Below are positions 31,892-39,515 of a DNA stretch of 45,064 bases, one piece after another. How positions within the stretch are numbered: position 1 is the first letter of the stretch; each line of letters opens with the position of its first letter. The position numbers were made by a program, and so were the translations under genes. Below the pieces are notes generated by a model that saw only the letters and a program-made list of their open reading frames with translations, searched no databases and was not told the origin of the DNA. The DNA comes from Thermoanaerobaculia bacterium (GTDB lineage: Bacteria; Acidobacteriota; Thermoanaerobaculia; Thermoanaerobaculales; Sulfomarinibacteraceae), in the NCBI GenBank assembly GCA_027061805.1, contig JAMOWA010000036.1, forward strand, positions 1 to 45,064. The letters run 5' to 3'.

Positions 31892-33790
31892 TCAGGAGCC
31901 GGGGGTGGTGGGGATTTCGGTGGTCGGGCCGTCTGCAGGGCGGTAGACCTCCGCCTCGATGAACACCGAGACCAGGTGCGGGTCCAGCGCCCCTTCGAAG
32001 ACCTCCTCCTCCAGGACCTCCAGGGCCCTCCTCGCGGGAAGAGATGGCCTGTAGGGGCGGTCGCTGGCGGTGAGCGCGTCGTAGATGTCCGCGATGGTGA
32101 GCATCCGGACCTCCACGGGGATGGCGTCCCCGGACACGCCGCCGGGGTAGCCCCGGCCGTTGAGCTTCTCGTGATGGAGGGCCGCGATCTCGGGAACCCG
32201 GGCCAGGTGTGAGGGCCAGGGGAGGGTGACAAGGAACCGCCGGGAGTGGATCACGTGCGACTGTACCTCGCGGCGCTCCTCGTCGTCGAGGTTGCCACGG
32301 GGAATGCCGAGCAGGTGGAGCTCGCCGGGGAGGAGGAGGGGGAGGGGCTCCCCACGGGGACCGGGGAAGTGCCGGCGGGCCAGGTCCTCCAGGGCCGCGC
32401 CCGGGCCGCCGCCGTCCATGGAGGGGCGAGCCAGTGCCCCGATGGCCTCGATGGCCTCGTCGAACTCGGCGTCGATGCTCCGGAGGAGCCGCTCCAGCTC
32501 CTCGAGGTCCCCCTCCATGGGGGGGCGCCCGGCGCCCACGAGCTCCTCGAAGCGGCGGCGGACGGCCGCGAGCTGGATGGCCCGGCGGGCGTGGTGGAAC
32601 CTCTCCCGCACGAGGTCATCCTGGTAGGGATAGAGCTTGCCCTCCTTGGTGAGAACCCGCTCCCTGACCCCGAGCTTGCCCACGTCGTGCAGCAGCGCCG
32701 CGTAGCGGAGCTGGCGGATCTCGTCGGCTGAAAAGGTGATGCCCCGGTAGGCCGGTGGCGGGCTGCGCTCCAGGGCGGCGGCCAGCCCGAGCGTGTAGTT
32801 GGCGACCCTCGCCGAGTGACCCGAGGTCGGCGGGTCCCGCTGCTCGATGGCTGTGACGGAGGCCTGGACGAACGACTCGAAGAGCTCCTGGATCTCCTCC
32901 ACGAGGCAGGTGTTCTCCACCACCACTGCCGCCTGGGAGGCCAGGGCCCGCAGGAGGTCCCGGTCCCGTGTCGTGAAGGGGATCACCTGGCGTTCCACGT
33001 CGGTGGGATCCCTGAGGGCAGCCTCCATGTTCCGCTTCCGGTTGATGAGCTGGAGAACCCCCACCAGCCTGCCGGCCCGGTTGGTCATGGGGACCGCCAG
33101 GATGCTGCGGGTCCGGTAGCCGCTGGCCTCGTCGAAGGAGGGGTTGAAGGCGTAGGGAGCGGACTCCGGGATGGCATAGGCGTCGGAGATGAGAAGGGGT
33201 GTGCCCGTGGTGGCCACCATGCCCGCGATGCTGGTGGTGTCCAGCGGGATGGGGACCTGGGAGGAGATCATGGGCATGGAGGCGTTCTGGGCCACGGCGA
33301 AGAAGAGGTGTTCCTTCCCCGACGCCTCCTCCCGCCGGAGGTAGAGCGAGCCGGCATCGGCCTGCACCAGCTGGCGGGCCGAGCCGAGGATCCGCTCCAG
33401 GAGGCGGCCGAGGTCCGTCTCGGAGGAGAGTGCCGTGCCGATCTCCAGGAGCTCGCGCCGGAGCCGGCGCTGGTCCATGAGGTCCTCCATGGCGAGCCGG
33501 AGCTCCAGCTTCCGGAGCAGGTGATCCCTGGCAGCGTCCACCGCCCGGGCAAGGACCCCGGCGGGCGGGTTTTCGGGGAGCCAGAGGTGAGGCTCGATCC
33601 CCTCCGGGAGCTGATCTCCCACCAGGATCAGCAGGAGGTCCGGAGGGGGCGGTCCGGCGGGAGCCGGGCAACGGGATGTGTTCACGACCACCACGCACGG
33701 TGGTGTGGCCTCCCAGGGGGAGTCCACGGTGGTCGCACCGTCGGGGGGCGGCAGGTCCGTCCCCACCGTGAAGATCCTGATGTACCCCAT
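31892..33790 (-). CDS. GAF-HD-GYP protein, probable cyclic-di-GMP phosphodiesterase with an insert
   Basis: A 632-residue signalling protein. Residues 1-85 form an unassigned N-terminal domain and 90-115 a helical linker. A GAF domain spans about 115-295. The HD-GYP domain starts near 310 with H325 in TSGHSARVANY, then H368-D369 in LLHDVGKLG, and HHEKLNGRGYP with H539, H540 and E541 and GYP at 547-549. HADIYDALT is replaced by IADIYDALT near 566. About 100 extra residues (roughly 405-505) lie between the HD and HHE/GYP halves, where canonical domains are compact. HD-GYP proteins hydrolyse c-di-GMP; all main metal residues are present. The ATG at 33790 follows a -10 element at 33805-33810. Longer upstream reading would run antisense through the hsp20 gene and is rejected. 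Confidence 0.82.
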   Translation of the reverse strand: MGYIRIFTVGTDLPPPDGATTVDSPWEATPPCVVVVNTSRCPAPAGPPPPDLLLILVGDQLPEGIEPHLWLPENPPAGVLARAVDAARDHLLRKLELRLAMEDLMDQRRLRRELLEIGTALSSETDLGRLLERILGSARQLVQADAGSLYLRREEASGKEHLFFAVAQNASMPMISSQVPIPLDTTSIAGMVATTGTPLLISDAYAIPESAPYAFNPSFDEASGYRTRSILAVPMTNRAGRLVGVLQLINRKRNMEAALRDPTDVERQVIPFTTRDRDLLRALASQAAVVVENTCLVEEIQELFESFVQASVTAIEQRDPPTSGHSARVANYTLGLAAALERSPPPAYRGITFSADEIRQLRYAALLHDVGKLGVRERVLTKEGKLYPYQDDLVRERFHHARRAIQLAAVRRRFEELVGAGRPPMEGDLEELERLLRSIDAEFDEAIEAIGALARPSMDGGGPGAALEDLARRHFPGPRGEPLPLLLPGELHLLGIPRGNLDDEERREVQSHVIHSRRFLVTLPWPSHLARVPEIAALHHEKLNGRGYPGGVSGDAIPVEVRMLTIADIYDALTASDRPYRPSLPARRALEVLEEEVFEGALDPHLVSVFIEAEVYRPADGPTTEIPTTPGS

Positions 33791-33804
33791 GGCTCGTGCT
33801 CCCC

Positions 33805-33810
33805 ATTGTA
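33805..33810 (-). promoter_or_regulatory. -10 element of the HD-GYP gene
   Basis: TACAAT on the minus strand, 14 bases before the ATG at 33790, predicts a leader of about eight bases. The HAIR-like site at 33866-33886 lies upstream and could in principle affect this promoter too. Confidence 0.45.
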
Positions 33811-33865
33811 CCCGTGCGCCGGTGATCGGGTGACGCCGGTGGTCCCGGGCAGGTCGGACGGTATC

Positions 33866-33886
33866 ATTGAGTACGACACGCTCAAG
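33866..33886. promoter_or_regulatory. HAIR-like operator (HspR site) upstream of hsp20
   Basis: ATTGAGT, seven bases, GCTCAAG. The HspR-associated inverted repeat is CTTGAGT-N7-ACTCAAG, so 12 of 14 arm positions agree and the spacer is right. It is centred about 40 bases upstream of the hsp20 -35. HspR would repress at normal temperature. The spacing and arm sequence do not fit CIRCE/HrcA. Confidence 0.65.
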
Positions 33887-33912
33887 TATTTCTTGTATTT
33901 TCATTGTTGGAC

Positions 33913-33941
33913 TTGACAGCTTCCCGCTCAGGTCCCATATT
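33913..33941 (+). promoter_or_regulatory. sigma70-type promoter of hsp20
   Basis: TTGACA (33913-33918), 17 bases, CATATT (33936-33941). The leader of about 40 bases carries a strong AAAGGAGG site (33972-33979). Confidence 0.7.
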
Positions 33942-33988
33942 GTGAATCGAGGGCGCAAGCCCGTCAACGAGAAAGGAGGAAACGAGCC

Positions 33989-34435
33989 ATGGTTCGTCTG
34001 ACCAACTGGGATCCGATGCGGGAGATGGCAAGGCTTTCGGAGGACATGACCCGCCTCATGTCCGAGCTGACCGGTGGCCGGGGGGTCCAGGAGTCCATCC
34101 GGGGGGCCTGGGTGCCGCCCGTGGACGTGCGGGAGACCGCCGACTCCATCGAGATCGACGTGGAGCTCCCGGGCTTCGCTCCGGAGGACGTGGAGGTCAG
34201 CCTGGAGAACGGCGTGCTGACGCTCCGCGGTGAGCGGGTGTTCGAGGAGGCCTCCGAGGGCGAGGTCTGGCACCGCGTGGAGCGCGCGTACGGCGTCTTC
34301 GAGCGGGCCTTCCAGGTGCCGCGGAGCGTGGACCCGGAGAAGGTGGTCGCGCGGTTCGAGAACGGCGTGCTGCACCTGACCCTGCCCAAGCGGGAGGAGA
34401 GCAAGCCCCGGACCATCAAGGTCAAGGTGAAGTAG
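33989..34435 (+). CDS. small heat shock protein, Hsp20/alpha-crystallin family
   Basis: A 148-residue ATP-independent chaperone that binds unfolding proteins. The alpha-crystallin domain covers about 38-138: VPPVDVRETADSIEIDVELP, LENGVLTLRGER and the family-defining ARFENGVLHLTLPK. The C-terminal IKVKVK supplies the I-x-V/I type oligomerisation motif. The N terminus (NWDPMREMARLSEDMTRLM) is amphipathic. It has its own promoter, a HAIR-like operator and a terminator, so it is a single-gene heat-inducible unit. Confidence 0.93.
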   Translation: MVRLTNWDPMREMARLSEDMTRLMSELTGGRGVQESIRGAWVPPVDVRETADSIEIDVELPGFAPEDVEVSLENGVLTLRGERVFEEASEGEVWHRVERAYGVFERAFQVPRSVDPEKVVARFENGVLHLTLPKREESKPRTIKVKVK

Positions 34436-34461
34436 GCCGGTCCGGCCAGCTTCGGGACAAC

Positions 34462-34489
34462 ACGCCCCGCCGCGATGGCGGGGCGTTTT
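34462..34489 (+). terminator. intrinsic terminator of hsp20
   Basis: Stem ACGCCCCGCC (34462-34471) and GGCGGGGCGT (34477-34486) with loop GCGAT, continuing TTTC. It starts 26 bases after the hsp20 stop. Confidence 0.85.
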
Positions 34490-34500
34490 CGTACGACGCC

Positions 34501-34692
34501 CACCCGCCCGCCCTGATCGTGAAACGTGAAACGTGAAACGTGAAACGAATGAGGGTAAGGAGGTCAGGACGTCAGGACGTCAGGACGTCCCTCCGCGCGC
34601 CACCCGCCCGCCCTGATCGTGAAACGTGAAAGGTGAAACGTGAAACGAAAGAGGGTAAGGAGGTCAGGACGTCAGGACGTCCCTCCGCGCGC
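34501..34692 (+). repeat. tandem 100/92-base repeat containing CGTGAAA arrays
   Basis: Unit 1 is 34501-34600 and unit 2 is 34601-34692. Each runs CACCCGCCCGCCCTGATC, CGTGAAA heptamers, GAGGGTAAGGAGG, TCAGGACG octamers and CCTCCGCGCGC. Unit 1 has three TCAGGACG octamers and unit 2 has two, which accounts for the eight-base length difference. Only two further base changes are seen. The heptamer part is the same element found at 18271, 18961, 19349 and 44549. Confidence 0.88.
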
Positions 34693-34829
34693 CGGCCTCT
34701 CCGGGCTTCTCTCCCTCGCCCCTGCACCCCTGCGCCCCTGCTCTCCAAGGTGGCCGAGGGACGTCTTCACCTCCTCACCGGGTGGGTGGGGGTGCGTCCT
34801 GCCGGGGCGGTTCGCTCATCCCCGTCCCG

Positions 34830-36998
34830 TCACGGGCGATCGTGGTCGTAACGGATCCGACCCACCACAACGCCGAGCTCCCGGGTGTCGCGGCTTCCTG
34901 GGATGGCCGTGGCGGGAACGACGGAGTCGCCGACCGAGATGCGCAGCGTGGCGCGGCCGGCCTCCCGGGGCATGGGAACCGACACCTCGGTCCACGTGCC
35001 GTCCACGTGGACCTCGACCGTCTCCGATCCCTCGAACCCCAGGTATACGGTGGCCCCTCCGGGCCGCGGAGCACAGAGCGCCACCACCAGGCGTCCCGGT
35101 CCCACCGGCAGGGAGACCCGGGCGGTCCCGGTGGTCCAGCGTCCGGGACGGGGCGGCATGCCCAGACGCTCCAGCCCGTGGAAGCCGTCGCCGTCCAGCA
35201 GGCCATCGAGGCCGGAAGGCAGGTCCCGGGCCTCGATCAGGGCAGGGTCGTCCAGGGGGCCGGGTGTATCCATCCAGAGCCGTTCCAGGACCAGCCTGGA
35301 GCCCCGGGGAACGCCGGCCTGCAGGGTGAGCAAGATGGGCCTGGAAGGGTCTGCCGGGGCCACCGGCAGGTGCAGGGTGGTCCTTCCCGCGTCGAGCTCG
35401 CGGTGGGCCAGGGGGTCGGTGGGGTCCAGCATCACCCTGAGGCTGGCGCGCCGGCCCTCCACCCGGAGCCGGAGCCCGAGCAACGAGCCCGGCGGCGCGG
35501 GCCGGGCGAGGATCTCCACCGGTGTGTGCAGCGTCAGGCCGCCGGACGCCTCCGGCGGCCTTCCCCGGAGGACGATCCCGCCGCGCCGGACCACCGTGGC
35601 CGTCATGAAGCGGTGCTGGGAGAGGTCCCGCAGCCTGCCGGACCGGACCGAGAAGACCCGAGGATCGGCCCCGGCCGGGGGGATCCAGCGGGGCCGAATG
35701 TTCCCGGACCACACGTAGGCCCAGCGCCCCTTGAGGACCGCCACGGACTGACGCCCATCGGTGAGGGCGGGTCGCCAGAAGAACGGCTTGCGCCCACGGC
35801 CTGCAAGGATCATCAGGTCCATGAAGGGGTTCGTGCCGCGCTCCACGATCACTGTCCGGGACACGTTGTCCGCCTGGGCCGCGGTCAGGGCCGCCAGGGG
35901 AGGGAAGGGTTCGGTGGCCATGGCGACCACGGCGGGGAGGGCGAGGGCCGCGGCAGCAACCGTGCCGACCCAGGCGAGGGTCGTACCCCCCCGTTCGGAA
36001 TGGACGAGCCGGATGCAGCCGGCCACGGCAGCGCCGGAGAGGAGCAGGAGGACGGGGAGGGTGTACCGCGGGTAGGTGTGGTTGTGCCCGAGGACGATCC
36101 ACGCGGTGGTGACGAGGGTGACGCCGAGCCAGGCCACGGCCACCCGTGGGGCCCGCCGGCGGAGCTCCCCCCACCCGAGGCAGGCCAGCACGAGGATCAG
36201 GATCGCCGGGGCCGGCCCTCCCGCGGCCCGGACCACCCCGAGCCGGGTCACGTCCCAGCTGGCCAGGTGGCGCCCCATGGTGTCGCCGTACATGGCGCCG
36301 TGACCGGCCAGGGCCGCGAGCCAGGGTCCCGGCCCCCCCGTGTCCATGACCACCGGGACGAAGCCTGCCAGCACGAGCCCGCCGCACAGCGCGAGCGCCG
36401 TGGCGGCCGTGGCCCGGGAGTCGCGCCGCAGCCACAGTGCCGCCAGGCCCAGGGCCGTCAGGGCCGGGAGGAGGATCGGGCGGACCAGGAGCGCGGCGGC
36501 CAGGAGTGCCCACCCGCCAGGCGCGGCCGCCCGTCCCGGCCGGAGCCAGACCACGGCGGCCCAGGCGGCCAGCGCCAGGGCGGGCGTGGTGGTGAAGGCC
36601 CGGGGGGCGTGGAACCAGACGCCGGGGAGGAACGTGAACAGGGCGGCTGCGGCGAGGCCGGCCCGCGGGCCGAGCCACCGTCCCCACAGGAGCGCCAGGA
36701 GACCGGCCAGGGCCACGGAGGCCAGGGCCGAGACGATCTGCAGGCCCAGGAGGGGATCCCCGAGGAGCGCCAGCGAGGCCTTGCCCGCGGCGATCCACAG
36801 GGGGAAGCCGGGCGGGTGGGGGTGGTGCTGGACCAGGTCGAGGCTGTACGAGCCGGCTGCGAAGAGCGCCTCGTCCTGCTCCCACGGGATTCCGGGGAGG
36901 ACGGCGAGCCGGCTCAGGAGCGCCACGCCCAGAAAGACGGGGAGGCCCCTTCCCGGGGTGCGGGCCTCCTCGCGTTCCGGATGGGTCCGGGTGCTCAC
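34830..36998 (-). CDS. GT-C type membrane glycosyltransferase with C-terminal soluble domain
   Basis: A 722-residue protein. About ten hydrophobic helices fill residues 20-375. The first loop has WEQDEALFA (about 39-47), the acidic motif of GT-C/GT39-like (ArnT/PMT) transferases that use a polyprenyl-phosphate sugar. HPHPPGFPLWI follows, and NHTYPRYTLP near 305 resembles the conserved loop before the last helices. The remaining 340 residues are soluble and beta-rich, with no family recognised. It starts at a GTG overlapping the fadD stop, so it is co-transcribed with tetR and fadD. The acceptor and sugar are unknown. It could modify a lipid or surface protein. Confidence 0.7.
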   Translation of the reverse strand: MSTRTHPEREEARTPGRGLPVFLGVALLSRLAVLPGIPWEQDEALFAAGSYSLDLVQHHPHPPGFPLWIAAGKASLALLGDPLLGLQIVSALASVALAGLLALLWGRWLGPRAGLAAAALFTFLPGVWFHAPRAFTTTPALALAAWAAVVWLRPGRAAAPGGWALLAAALLVRPILLPALTALGLAALWLRRDSRATAATALALCGGLVLAGFVPVVMDTGGPGPWLAALAGHGAMYGDTMGRHLASWDVTRLGVVRAAGGPAPAILILVLACLGWGELRRRAPRVAVAWLGVTLVTTAWIVLGHNHTYPRYTLPVLLLLSGAAVAGCIRLVHSERGGTTLAWVGTVAAAALALPAVVAMATEPFPPLAALTAAQADNVSRTVIVERGTNPFMDLMILAGRGRKPFFWRPALTDGRQSVAVLKGRWAYVWSGNIRPRWIPPAGADPRVFSVRSGRLRDLSQHRFMTATVVRRGGIVLRGRPPEASGGLTLHTPVEILARPAPPGSLLGLRLRVEGRRASLRVMLDPTDPLAHRELDAGRTTLHLPVAPADPSRPILLTLQAGVPRGSRLVLERLWMDTPGPLDDPALIEARDLPSGLDGLLDGDGFHGLERLGMPPRPGRWTTGTARVSLPVGPGRLVVALCAPRPGGATVYLGFEGSETVEVHVDGTWTEVSVPMPREAGRATLRISVGDSVVPATAIPGSRDTRELGVVVGRIRYDHDRP

Positions 36999-38764
36999 TC
37001 CTCGTAGAGCTGATCGATCAGGTCGGAGAACTGCTGCTCCACCACGCGTCGCCTGACCTTCAGCGTGGGGGTGAGCTGGCCCTCCTCCACCGAGAGCATC
37101 ACCGGCAGCACGGCGAACTTCTTGATCTGCTCGTAGCGCGCCAGCTTCTGGTCGGTGGCCGTGATGACCTCCTCGAAGGCGGCCAGCACCTTGGGGTGCC
37201 GGACCAGCTCCTCCAGGGGGGTCTCCGGGATGCCCTGCTCCTTCGCCCAGCGGAGCAGCTCCTCGTCATTGGGGGAGAACAGCGCCACGATGTACTTGCG
37301 GCGGTCGCCGATGAGCACGACATTGTCCACCAGGGAGGATCGCTTGAGCTCGTTCTCGATGGGCTGGGGCGCCACGTTCTTGCCCCCGGCCGTGACGATG
37401 ATGTCCTTCTTCCGGTCGGTGATCTTGATGAAGCCCTCGTCGTCGATCTCCGCGATGTCTCCCGTGTGGAAGAACCCCTCCTCGTCGAACACCTCGGCGG
37501 TCTTGTCGGGCTTGTTCCAGTACCCCTGCATCACGCTGGGGCCCTTGACGAGGAGCTCGCCGTCCCCGGCCACCTTCGCCTGGACGTTCTCGAGCGGCCT
37601 GCCCACGGTGCCGAGCCTCGTCTCGTTGGGGCCCATGCCGTTGACGGCGATCACCGGCGAGGTCTCGGTGAGGCCGTAGCCCTCCAGGATGGGGACGCCC
37701 AGGGCGTGGAAGAACTCGTTGACGAACATGGGCAGCGGGGCGCCGCCGGAGACGCACACCACCACCTGTCCGCCCAGGGCCTCCCGGACCTTGGAGAGCA
37801 CCAGCTTGTCGGCCAGCCTGTAGGCGAGGCCCGAGGGCTGCTTGCCGGCGAGCCTGAGGGGGGTCGCCTTGCGGCCCACGCCCACCGCCCAGTTGAAGAG
37901 ACCCTGCCGGATGGCCGGCGCCGAGCTCACCTTCTCCTGGATCTTGTCGTGGACCTTCTCGTAGAAACGAGGCACGGCGGCGAACACGTTGGGCTTGATA
38001 TCGGCCACCAGGTCACCCACGTGGTAGACGGAGCAGTAGGCCTTCTTGAGCCCCCTGTACATGTAGAGGTACCCGAGCATGCGCTCGAAGACGTGGCAGA
38101 GCGGGAGGAACTCGAGTGCCAGGTACTCGCCCTTGAGGATGGCGCGCCTGGAGGAGGGGATGACGTTCTGCACGAGGTTCCCGTGCGTGAGCATCACGCC
38201 CTTGGGTTCGCCGGTGGTTCCCGAGGTATAGATGATGGTGAGCAGGTCGTCCTCGCCTACCTTTGCCGCCCGCTCCCAGAACCGGTCCCCGTTGTCGGGG
38301 CTCCCGGCGTCGGCGATGATCTGGTCGAAGGAGAGGACACCCTCAGCGGGGGTGCCGTCCATCTGGACCAGATGCTCCAGGGCGGGGCACTCGTCCCGGA
38401 TCTGGAGGAACTTGTCCATCTGGGCGCCGGAGTCGGTGATGACCACCTTCACACCCGCGTCGTTGGCCTGGTAGGAGAGCTGGGACGGGATCAGGTTCCC
38501 GTACACCGGGACGCTGACGGCGCCGAGGTCCGCCACGGCCAGGTCCACGATGTGCCACTCCGGACGGTTGTCGCTGAGCAGCATCACCCGGTCGCCGGGG
38601 GCCACGCCGAGCCGTTCGAGCGCGGAGGCGAGCGCCGAGGTCTTCTGGAAGAACTCCTCCGTGCTCAGGGTCCGGGACCCCTCGGGGGCGACGTGGGTGT
38701 AGTGATCGGGTCGTGCGTTGCCGTACTCGTTCCGGTACAGGTCCAGAATGGTCTTCTCGCTCAT
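36995..38764 (-). CDS. fadD: long-chain fatty-acid-CoA ligase (AMP-forming)
   Basis: A 589-residue AMP-binding enzyme that activates fatty acids to acyl-CoA. The P-loop-like motif TIIYTSGTTGEPKGVMLTHG lies near 173-192. YGLTETSPVIAVNG is near 359-372, and HTGDIAEIDDEGFIKITDR near 439-457 includes the adenylate-binding region. The length and the KKDIIVTAGGKNVAPQPIEN segment match the FadD15/LACS branch. AGGAGG precedes the ATG. It follows the TetR gene after 16 bases and is expected to be derepressed by long-chain acyl-CoA. Confidence 0.88.
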   Translation of the reverse strand: MSEKTILDLYRNEYGNARPDHYTHVAPEGSRTLSTEEFFQKTSALASALERLGVAPGDRVMLLSDNRPEWHIVDLAVADLGAVSVPVYGNLIPSQLSYQANDAGVKVVITDSGAQMDKFLQIRDECPALEHLVQMDGTPAEGVLSFDQIIADAGSPDNGDRFWERAAKVGEDDLLTIIYTSGTTGEPKGVMLTHGNLVQNVIPSSRRAILKGEYLALEFLPLCHVFERMLGYLYMYRGLKKAYCSVYHVGDLVADIKPNVFAAVPRFYEKVHDKIQEKVSSAPAIRQGLFNWAVGVGRKATPLRLAGKQPSGLAYRLADKLVLSKVREALGGQVVVCVSGGAPLPMFVNEFFHALGVPILEGYGLTETSPVIAVNGMGPNETRLGTVGRPLENVQAKVAGDGELLVKGPSVMQGYWNKPDKTAEVFDEEGFFHTGDIAEIDDEGFIKITDRKKDIIVTAGGKNVAPQPIENELKRSSLVDNVVLIGDRRKYIVALFSPNDEELLRWAKEQGIPETPLEELVRHPKVLAAFEEVITATDQKLARYEQIKKFAVLPVMLSVEEGQLTPTLKVRRRVVEQQFSDLIDQLYEE

Positions 38765-38780
38765 GGAGCCTCCTCGTTGT

Positions 38781-39386
38781 CTACCGTGGTTCCAATCCCT
38801 CGATGAGGAGCTTCATGAGCGGATCCACGAACCGCTCCAGGTCGGCCGTCTCGTCCTGGAGCAGCCAGCTCATCACGAACTCGTCCACGGCGCCGAAGAC
38901 GACGTTGGTGACGAGACCTGGATTGATGTCGCCCCGGAACCGCCCCAATCTCTGCCCCTCCTCGATGATCCCGCGCAGCACGTTGAGATACGTTCCGAGC
39001 TTACCACGGGTGAAGAGGCTGAGAAAGTGGCGGGAGTGTCGGATCTCGATCTGGAGGACCTGGGCCAGATGGGGATCGGAGTTGAGCGAGGCCAGGTGCA
39101 TGCGGATCAGGATCCGGAGCTTCTCCTCCGGGTCATCCACATCCTTGATCTCCCGCTCCACCTGCTCCACGAAGTGGCCCAGCACGAAGTCGAAGATGTT
39201 GAGGAGGAGGTCCTCCTTGCCCTCGAAGTAGAGGTACAGCGTCCCGTCGGCCACGCCGGCCTCCGTGGCCACGTCGGTCATCCTGGCGGTGAAGTACCCC
39301 TTCCTGGCGAACACGTCGATGGCCGCCCGCAGGATCCTCCGGCGCTTTGCTTCCCTGGGTGTGCTGCCGTTGCTGGTCTCGAGCAT
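38781..39386 (-). CDS. TetR-family regulator, FadR (fatty-acid degradation) type
   Basis: A 201-residue repressor. The N-terminal helix-turn-helix spans about 14-60: RILRAAIDVFARKGYF, MTDVATEAGVADGTLYLYF. The C-terminal ligand domain is long and helical (HFVEQVEREIKDVDDPEEKLRI). The YFEGKEDLLLNIFDFV segment is typical of the FadR/YsiA group. The following gene is fadD and the upstream palindrome matches FadR sites, so the ligand is probably long-chain acyl-CoA and the gene autoregulated. GGGAGGA precedes the ATG. Confidence 0.85.
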   Translation of the reverse strand: MLETSNGSTPREAKRRRILRAAIDVFARKGYFTARMTDVATEAGVADGTLYLYFEGKEDLLLNIFDFVLGHFVEQVEREIKDVDDPEEKLRILIRMHLASLNSDPHLAQVLQIEIRHSRHFLSLFTRGKLGTYLNVLRGIIEEGQRLGRFRGDINPGLVTNVVFGAVDEFVMSWLLQDETADLERFVDPLMKLLIEGLEPR

Positions 39387-39399
39387 GGGTCCTCCCACG

Positions 39400-39419
39400 A
39401 TGAATGAGCACTCATTCAT
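39400..39419. promoter_or_regulatory. FadR-like operator palindrome
   Basis: A perfect 20-base palindrome around TGAATGAG-CA-CTCATTCA, 14 bases upstream of the tetR ATG. The Bacillus FadR consensus is TGAATGA-N4-TCATTCA, and all 14 arm bases agree. It overlaps the likely tetR promoter and could also affect the divergent aminotransferase gene. Confidence 0.8.
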
Positions 39420-39481
39420 TCTTCCATCGGCATCCGGAAACGTCAACCTGGTCCCGGCTTGTCCTTGCGGGCACCGATGGG

Positions 39482-39487
39482 TACCAT
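39482..39487 (+). promoter_or_regulatory. -10 element of the aminotransferase gene
   Basis: TACCAT lies 28 bases before the ATG at 39516. The leader of about 22 bases contains AGGAGG (39504-39509). Confidence 0.4.
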
Positions 39488-39515
39488 GCGGGGGTCCGAG
39501 ACGAGGAGGTGTTCC

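Noticed and set aside
33866-33886. CIRCE/HrcA site upstream of hsp20
   Set aside because: CIRCE arms are TTAGCACTC with N9. The arms here are TTGAG-based and match HAIR far better.
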